A DNA stretch of 64,000 nucleotides, from contig QVOM02000057.1 in the NCBI GenBank assembly GCA_003586115.2, positions 1,023,596 to 1,087,595 of the forward strand, in the 5' to 3' direction. Position 1 is the stretch's first letter. Every line of letters starts with the position of its first letter. The notes under the pieces are model-generated. The model had not been told where the DNA came from. It did no database searches and saw nothing but the letters and a program-made list of their open reading frames with translations. Shown here piece by piece: positions 57,700-64,000 of the stretch. Source of the DNA: Salvator merianae (taxonomy: Eukaryota > Chordata > Lepidosauria > Squamata > Teiidae). Both the position numbers and the translations under genes were made by a program.

Positions 57700-58190
57700 T
57701 TATTTGCTTAATGGGTCATAGATATTTCTGGACCCTACTGCAACTGAACTGAGATGCATCTCCTCGAGTGCATAAGAACTGCGCTTGGCACTTTGGTTGC
57801 AGAAATTTAATTTTAATAAGTCATAGATATTTCTGGGCCCTACTGCAACTGAATTAAGTAACTGAGATGCATCTCCTCGAGTGCATAAGAACTGCACTTG
57901 GCACTTTGGTTGCAGAAATTTAATTTTAATGAGTCATAGATATTTCTGGGCCCTACTGCAACTGAATTAAGTAACTGAGATGCATCTCCTCGAGTGCATA
58001 AGAACTGCACTTGGCACTTTGGTTGCAGAAATTTAATTTTAATGAGTCATAGATATTTCTGGGCCCTAATGCAACTGAACTAATAACTGAGATGCATCTC
58101 CTTGAGTGCCTAAGAATTGCACTTGGCACTTTGGTTGCAGAAACTTAATTTTAACGGGCCATAGAGCCATTACTGGGCCCGGGCTGCAGC
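57700..58190. repeat. Tandem array of about 113-bp units
   Basis: The marker TCATAGATATTTCTGG recurs at about 57716, 57821, 57934 and 58047, with a degraded unit at 58158. Each unit also contains GAGATGCATCTCCTCGAGTG and TTGGCACTTTGGTTGCAG. Two more diverged units precede it from about 57.55 kb. Confidence 0.85.
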
Positions 58191-58324
58191 AACACAAAAC
58201 AGCTCAGATTAATCCCCTAGAACAAATTCAGGGACTGCAGCTGCTATCTTCAGGGTAGCAAGAATCTTAAGCTTTCTGAGTCATAGACTGGACTCAGGCT
58301 GCAGTTAGGCTGCGATCACACACA

Positions 58325-58505
58325 GTAGAGAAAGACGCTCTGACACAGCTCAGAGATGGCTCAGAGATGGGATCCTTCACACACCAGCCTGCCCCTCCCC
58401 TCTCACGAACACGCTAGGCTAGAAAAGGTGGATTGGAGAACAAGTTGGGAACACGAGTGCCACACACTACTGTCTCTGAGGCGCCTCGGACCTGCCCTTT
58501 TTATT
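58325..58505 (+). repeat. Dispersed repeat R2, plus copy
   Basis: Inverted relative of 55870-56062. The two copies bracket the R3 repeats and the 113-bp array. Confidence 0.65.
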
Positions 58506-58849
58506 ACGTTTGAATGAACCGCAGCCTTTAAGCGACGGGCCTAGGAAGGCATGGGGGACAAAGGGGTTCAGATGGAGCCAGACTCGTTTGGGTCTGCAGA
58601 TGACAGCAGGATGGAGAAGCTGCTCCTGTTGGACTCACCCAGTGATTCTGGGTTTTCCTCTGTTTCAATGGCTGAATTCAGAGCAGAAATGGATTTATGG
58701 CTGACGTTTGCCTTCTGTTATGGCTTGAGATGCATCTCCTTGAATCTTGATGGGGACCTGAAACATAATTTGCTTAATGGGTCACAAAGATCCCTGGTCC
58801 CAAGCAGCAGCTAAGCCAAATGTCTGAGATGCTTTGCCTCCAACCTAGA

Positions 58850-59340
58850 AGAAATTGAAATTGTGCATCAGCTCGTCCTCAACCATGAAGGCAGCAGAGA
58901 AGATGGAAGAAGCCTATTCTGATGTTCTCCGTCATCTTGAAGACTTCAGCATCTTCATCGGAGAGTTTGGGTACAGAAAAGAGGGGGCAAAGCTGTTTTT
59001 GGGTGGGTGGGTTGTGGCAGTTGGGCACCATTAGCACAATATGGCCCCTTTCTGGGGATCTCTCACAGCAGACTCAAGTCCTTCTGGAGTTCCCCCTGCT
59101 GTTCTCTTAAGAAGCAAATCCCCTACCGCTGATTTTTGTGGGTGCAGTGGCTTGAAGTTTCATAATTAGAGCTTTGAAGGTTGTCTAAAAACCTAAACGT
59201 CATAGACTCCAAGGCAGCACAGCACAAGGCTCCCAATATTTGAGTTTTCTCACCTTGTATTACAAGTTCACTCATGTTTAATTGTCCTTCTTCCTGCAGG
59301 CTTCGCTCGGATGCCCAGATCCAGCCAACCAGCAAACGCA
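58850..59340 (+). repeat. Duplicated unknown segment R4, copy 1
   Basis: It aligns with 62.43-62.97 kb through AAGGCAGCAGAGAAGATGGA, GACTTCAGCATC, GCAAAGCTGT, GGTTGTGGCAG, GTGCAGTGGCTTGAA and TTCCTGCAG plus CCAGCAA...GCATCTC. No intact frame is shared, so this is probably a repeat rather than a gene. Confidence 0.6.
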
Positions 59341-59464
59341 TCTCATGGCATTTAAAAGGTAACCTGATTGAAATATGTAAAGTCATACATGATATGGAAA
59401 ACTTTCTATCACACAACACTAGAACCAAGGGGTCAATTGATGTAGCTGATGGGCAGGAGAATTA

Positions 59465-59815
59465 GGTCTGACAAGGGGACATTTTCTTTCACTCAGAGGG
59501 TCATCTGTCTGTGGAATTTACTACCACTTCTGCAACCACTTCTGCAACCAGCCAGGATGGCTTTCAGAAAGAGTTAGACAGATTCATGGAGGACAGATGT
59601 ATCAAAGGCTGCTAGAATGGCTGCCTGGGTACTGCCTCCAGGGTGGAGAGACAGGCAGGATGCTTCTCAAGGCCATTTGCAGGGAGTGAGAGCAGGTGAA
59701 GGTTTTGCCTTCGTCTACTGCTTGAGATGCCCAGAAGCGATTGGTGGGCCACTGCGTGAGACAGGATGCTGGGCTAGATGGACCGTGACCTGATCCTTAG
59801 GTGGACAAGGAGCAG
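59465..59815 (+). mobile_element. LINE 3' end fragment (CR1/L2-like)
   Basis: A short decayed coding tail (GGCTTTCAGAAAGAGTTAG, translating to GFQKELDRFMEDRC) runs into GCCTCCAGGGTGGAGAG and ATGCTGGGCTAGATGGACCG. It is 5'-truncated. Confidence 0.7.
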
Positions 59816-60049
59816 CAACCAAAGAGAATCTAAGTATGTTGAGTAGAAATATATTCACTAGGGAATTTTAATACTCAATGAATATTTCAAAATGCTTGAA
59901 ACAATAAAAGTACAAATGTTACAATTTAAAAGCTACAAACATGTCTAAGTACGAAATATGCAATGCTATAGAAATATGTAATGCTGTAGTAACAACAGCA
60001 ACATAGTTACAATAATTGGGTTTTCATCTCATGCAAGAGTTCCAGTTCC

Positions 60050-60750
60050 TTATTCATTCATTTAAGAATTAATATCCCACCCTTCACCTGAAGGTCTCAG
60101 GGTGGGTCACAACCATAAAAAGATAAAATATATAGAATAACCTAAAACATATTTAAAATACAATCGTCCCCCCTGGCAGGACAGCACTCGGAGGAAGTTG
60201 AATATCAAAGGCCTGGGTGAAGAGGTGTGTTTTAACCAGGTGCCACAAACCATGCAATGTAGGCACCTGACTAACCCAGGGGGACGCTGTTCTAGAGTCT
60301 GGGGGCCACACTGATTCTCTTGAGAGAGGTAGCACTGCAAGACGGCCCTTACCTTGAGATCTCAAGAGAGAAGATGCTCCTTCAGATAACCAGGGCCCAA
60401 GTCATTTGGGGCTTTATTTATTAATGTCAACACCTTAAATTGGGCTCAGTAGTGAATAGGTAGCCAGTGCAAATCTCCCAAGACCAGTGTGATGTGCATC
60501 CAGCCAGAAACTTCCAGCAGCAGTGCAGCTGCTGCATTCTGCACTAGTTCCAGCTTTTGGAGCCTCTTCAAGGGTAGTCTTAGGTACAGCACATTGCAAT
60601 ACTCTAATCTGGAGGCTACAGGGTGTGGATCACTGTGGCCAGGTTTTCTCTACCCAAAAAAGGCCCAAACCAGCAAACCAGTCAGAGATGGAGGGAGGCA
60701 TCTTTGGCTGCCACTGCTGTATGGGACAGTGATAAATCCAGAACACCTCA
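60050..60750 (+). repeat. Interspersed repeat family R1, third copy
   Basis: GAAGGTCTCAGGGTGGGTCA, AGAGTCTGGGGGCCACA, TTTGGGGCTTTATTTATTAA, AATTGGGCTCAGTAGTG and GTGTGGATCACTGTGGCC occur in the same order as in the copies at 25.9 and 50.3 kb. This is the longest copy. Confidence 0.65.
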
Positions 60751-62425
60751 GATCTTTCTGAAGCAAAACAATGGAAAAAGCTGAGGGATTATGATTTCAC
60801 ATGATTGGAAATGCTTAACAAAATTGGACGTGTTGGTGGACGTTGAAAGCTATATAAATGGAAGAATTTATTAATCATCGTAGTATGAATAAAATCATTA
60901 AAGTACATGTTTGTTTAGCAATAAGTATGATAGACATTGGATGTTCTTACATTTTAGAATTTAACTCTCAGAATCCAGGAAAACTGTAAGTGTTGCGCAG
61001 TGATGGTGTTATGCTTTAATGGCTTAGATAATAACTTAGATTGAGCAAAGGAAGACGCGGAAGTTAAAATGAGAGCAGAAATGGTGCCATTTTAGTTACT
61101 AAACTAAACTTTAGTTAATAAAGTGCTTTTCATAGCAAATGTGCTTGAAGCGATTTAAATTGGCTTTCTGCAAAGCCATTCCTGACAACAACAACAACAA
61201 CAAAACCCTTGCTTTTATTTTGGACTTGGAATAACTCTTACTTTAATACTATCTCCATAATGGGTAACTAGAAATTTTAAATTACAGTATAGATAACTAG
61301 GGCTGTGATCACATGTAACAAAAAAAAGCACCTCAGAGAATATGGCTGTTGATTACTTATACCACTGTATTTGAATGCAAGTTTCCTGGAAATAAACGTC
61401 ATTTAGCAGAATGGGATTATCTTCTGAGCATCTATAACTAGAATTTTGTTGTATGTTGTTTAGGAGGCTGTAAAATACTGAGTGTCAGCATGTGGTCTTT
61501 TATATTAGTGGGAATGTTTTGACCAAGTGAAGAATAACCTAGTTGCATACCCTCCAACATTTGACCTTCAGAATCTGGAATGAGGGGGACACGAATACAT
61601 TCAAAATAAATAAATGGAAGTCCAAAGCGTTCCTGAAAAGGCATTCTAAAAGTGTCCACTTTGACTATGCTTTTTGCCAGGATGCAGTCTCCAAGGCACA
61701 GACAGAGTAATGTAGAAAGGTCTTTCCTAGACTTTCCTTTGAGGAGCTACATTCCATACTGGAATTTTAGGCTACCACAAATGGGTTGGTCATCCCAAAT
61801 TCAGGCTCACTCACATGATTATATTGTCCAATCAGCACTTGCTTTTAAAATAGTGTAAAATGAGAATGGCAGAGCTAAAACTCACTATTACCTCTCCTAC
61901 TAAAATTTTTAGTAAAAAAAAAGCAACTGATAATGATCAGCATGGTGATATTGGATTTCTATGACTATTTTTACTGATGTAGTATCCTCAGACTTTAATA
62001 ATACTGGTTAGTACAATTCATCACAGTGCTTATATGCTATTTGTGACCCCCACAACTTATTGTGTTTCTTATTTCTTTTCTAGACATCTACAGATCTGCT
62101 TTTGAAGATCACCAATAGTAAGAGAGTGTCCTCCTTTTTTCTTTGTTATTGATAGATGTGGCAGTGGTCTCCCTTCTGACAGGTGGGCTTAATCTTCATA
62201 CTGAGCTATGGGCACTTAAGACAGGGGAAAGCTGGCATTGGTTGGGCCACCTGTGCTTTTTGAAAGTTCTGAAGGGCTGTTCTTCAGATCTTCAGCATTT
62301 GGTGAAGGGGTCTGGACCTTCTGCACACCTCTAGGGCTGGCCCTTGAGAAGTGCAGTTCCTGCTGAGTTCTAGGACTTGAGCTTTGTTGGTGGTCAGCAT
62401 GTTGAGGTTTGGCACAGCACTTCAA
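60751..62425. other. Intergenic DNA
   Basis: AT-rich and without a recognisable gene. There is a short CAA repeat near 61.185-61.205 kb. Confidence 0.5.
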
Positions 62426-62429
62426 CCCA

Positions 62430-62970
62430 TCATCCTCAAGGCAACAGAGAAGGAGGAAGGAGCCCATTATGAACTTGTCTTCATTGACTACTTCAGCATC
62501 GTTACGGGTGCATATCTTGGTTCCTTTTTCCTTGGCAGTTAAGAAATGTGGTGTTTGTCTCCTTGCTGAGTTGTGGCACAGGAGGAAGAGGCAAAGCTGT
62601 CTGTGACAGGGAGGGTTGTGGCAGCTGGACAACATGGGTGGTCTGTGGGGCTTTGAGCGTAGATTCAAGCACTTCTGGAGCAGTTGGCGGGGAGGACAGG
62701 ATAGTGTCCCCTGCTGTTTTAAGAGGGAAAGTCCCCAAACCCAAGATTCTGTTGCTGCAGTGGCTTGAAAGTTCCTGGTCAGAAAGGACCGACTTCCTAG
62801 ATTTAAAGGTGCCACTGCGTATTATTTGGGTTTTGTCATCCTAGTGCTAGAGACTGCAGGGATCCTAGGCAGAGAAGGCAGAAGGGAGACAACTTCCTTT
62901 GTTCTTTTTTCCTGTAGCGGTCACTCGGGACTCCAGCTCAGGCCATCCAGCAAGAGCATCTCCAGGCATC
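62430..62970 (+). repeat. Duplicated unknown segment R4, copy 2
   Basis: Direct relative of 58850-59340, about 3.6 kb away, with insertions between the shared blocks. Confidence 0.6.
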
Positions 62971-63319
62971 CCTGCACACCTGCCACGTCTTAGTTCTCTT
63001 TGCCATTTTTGTGCATGCTGCAGATCAACTAAATTGCTTTGCTGCATCTCCAGTCCTGCATCCAGGCTGCAGCTAAGCTCAAAAGCTCCCCAGGTCCCTA
63101 AGGGTGTCTCCAGACAGCGAGAGGACGTTGAGGGATATGGAAAATCCAGCACTGCCACTGGACAATCCACAGTTCTGATGTGAATCCGGGGCTCTTAATC
63201 ATGTCCGGCGTGCCTTTGCGCAATCACGGCACTTGCAGAAGGACCCGGATGTCGGAAGAGCCCGTCCACTTCCCTTTGTATTTTCACGGCCTGCTTTTTA
63301 AACAGGCATCTCTGGCAAG

Positions 63320-63626
63320 GTTTTCCATCCCCAAGTTAATTCCACCACACAAGACAGGAGAGGCATCCAATGAGAATGCAGGAAAAGCTTTATTGGGGAA
63401 AGCCGAAATGAGGCAAGGAATATTTTCGGTGCAGAGGGAAAAGCTAGGGTCTGCAACTTATGACCCTTACAGGCAAGGGGGTGTGAGAACGCAGAGGGGG
63501 AGAAGCTCCAATGTCACTGGGAGTTTCACGGTTCTTTCGGCTGGACAGAGACGGTGGATGTGTCCCGTCGCCTACGTCACTCCCAGGTCCACTTGTGCCG
63601 GAAAATGTCGCTTCCTGTGGATTGGC
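63320..63626 (-). other. 3'UTR and downstream flank of gene 10
   Basis: Nearly the exact reverse complement of 51884-52200 downstream of gene 9. Homology ends near CATCTCTGGCAAGG at about 63.31 kb. Confidence 0.8.
63389..63394 (-). terminator. PolyA signal of gene 10
   Basis: Minus-strand AATAAA with the same context as gene 9. Confidence 0.8.
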
Positions 63627-64000
63627 CTAGAAGCAGACGCTAGAACGACGGCCCACGAATCCTTTTCCCAAACGCCCGTAACCGCCCAGGAGTCCACCCC
63701 TCCCCCAGAACCCAGAGCCCCAAGGGGGGGTTGCATAGCCCAGGCCCCCGTAGCCCCCAAACTGTCCTCCAAGGGCGCATGGGGTGTTGCCACCAACAGC
63801 TACAGGCTCACAGCTGGCGGACAGGATGGCCCCTGGCAAGGTCAGAATCACAGGAGATGGCCGGACCACCACTTCTGATGACGGGGTCTGGTTGATGCAG
63901 GAAGGAGAAACTCCAGCCAGGGTACCAAGGCTGCGGGAAGTTTCAACCAGGCCTCCAGCACCATAGCCTAGAAGACCTCCGGAGCCATAACCGAGACCTC
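63627..64000 (-). CDS. Corneous beta-protein (beta-keratin) gene 10, partial (N-terminus outside window)
   Basis: About the last 124 residues are visible: the end of the glycine-rich part, then VETSRSLGTLAG, the core SEVVVRPS-type block (SEV by analogy; visible MVVRPSPVILTLPGAILS), GGQFGG, PPWGSGFWGRGG and C-terminal RRSSVCF. The head, exon 1 and promoter lie beyond the right edge. The core resembles gene 4, GGQFGG and KGFVGRR resemble genes 6/8, and the 3'UTR resembles gene 9. It is tail-to-tail with gene 9 across about 11 kb of repeat-rich DNA. Confidence 0.9.
   Translation of the reverse strand, partial: GLGYGSGGLLGYGAGGLVETSRSLGTLAGVSPSCINQTPSSEVVVRPSPVILTLPGAILSASCEPVAVGGNTPCALGGQFGGYGGLGYATPPWGSGFWGRGGLLGGYGRLGKGFVGRRSSVCF

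Noticed and set aside
57700..58190. Possible CRISPR array
   Set aside because: The units are contiguous tandem repeats without unique spacers, and the DNA is vertebrate.

Overview
The window is eukaryotic DNA from a reptile, most probably a squamate (lizard or snake). It holds part of a corneous beta-protein (beta-keratin) gene cluster of the kind found in the epidermal differentiation complex. The evidence is a set of glycine-rich genes of 173-186 codons with a conserved beta-sheet core (a ...SEVVIQP...TIPGPILSASCEPVAVGG-like block split by variable residues), a non-coding first exon, one 5'UTR intron and an intronless coding exon. CR1-type LINE tails ending in TTCTATGA repeats and squamate-like short repeats support this. 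The species cannot be named from the sequence.

Layout. (1) 1-2746: the last six coding exons of a calpain large-subunit gene closely resembling calpain-1 (plus strand), with its polyA signal. (2) 2.75-6.15 kb: no gene, one palindromic MITE-like repeat. (3) 6.3-64 kb: ten recognisable beta-keratin coding exons: genes 1 (-, 6301-6840), 2 (-, 14767-15306), 3 (+, 20654-21184), 4 (-, 25244-25804), 5 (+, 30908-31447), 6 (-, 35666-36187), 7 (+, 40811-41350), 8 (-, 45569-46090), 9 (+, 51332-51883) and 10 (-, 63627 to beyond the window end). Apart from gene 10, whose partner would lie outside, they form head-to-head (divergent) pairs 2/3, 4/5, 6/7 and 8/9. Gene 1 is paired with an orphan promoter/exon 1 that runs into the assembly gap. 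Each promoter has a TATAAAAG box, a short exon 1 and a GT donor. (4) 52.3-63.2 kb: repeat-rich DNA without a recognisable gene, containing two minisatellites, foldback elements, LINE tails and unexplained dispersed duplications.

Large-scale structure. Three layers of duplication explain most of the window. First, 4666-12142 and 13132-20612 are nearly identical direct copies that abut a 989-base run of N. The end of the left contig equals the start of the right contig, so this is probably an unmerged allelic overlap, and genes 1 and 2 may be one locus. Second, about 14.14-23.48 kb and 23.85-31.94 kb are arms of a large palindrome carrying gene pairs 2/3 and 4/5. Third, 26728-36638 and 36639-46552 are a recent tandem duplication of about 9.9 kb. 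Its junction is a readable hybrid inside the 5'UTR intron of gene 6, so gene 6 has its coding exon from a gene 8-like parent and its promoter from a gene 4-like parent.

The genes would jointly supply structural protein for the hard, cornified layers of scale or claw epidermis. Genes 1, 2, 5 and 7 encode the same protein. Genes 3, 9 and 10 are sequence mosaics of other members, which points to frequent gene conversion. I did not find a wholly new molecular system; the unusual content is the recombination architecture.
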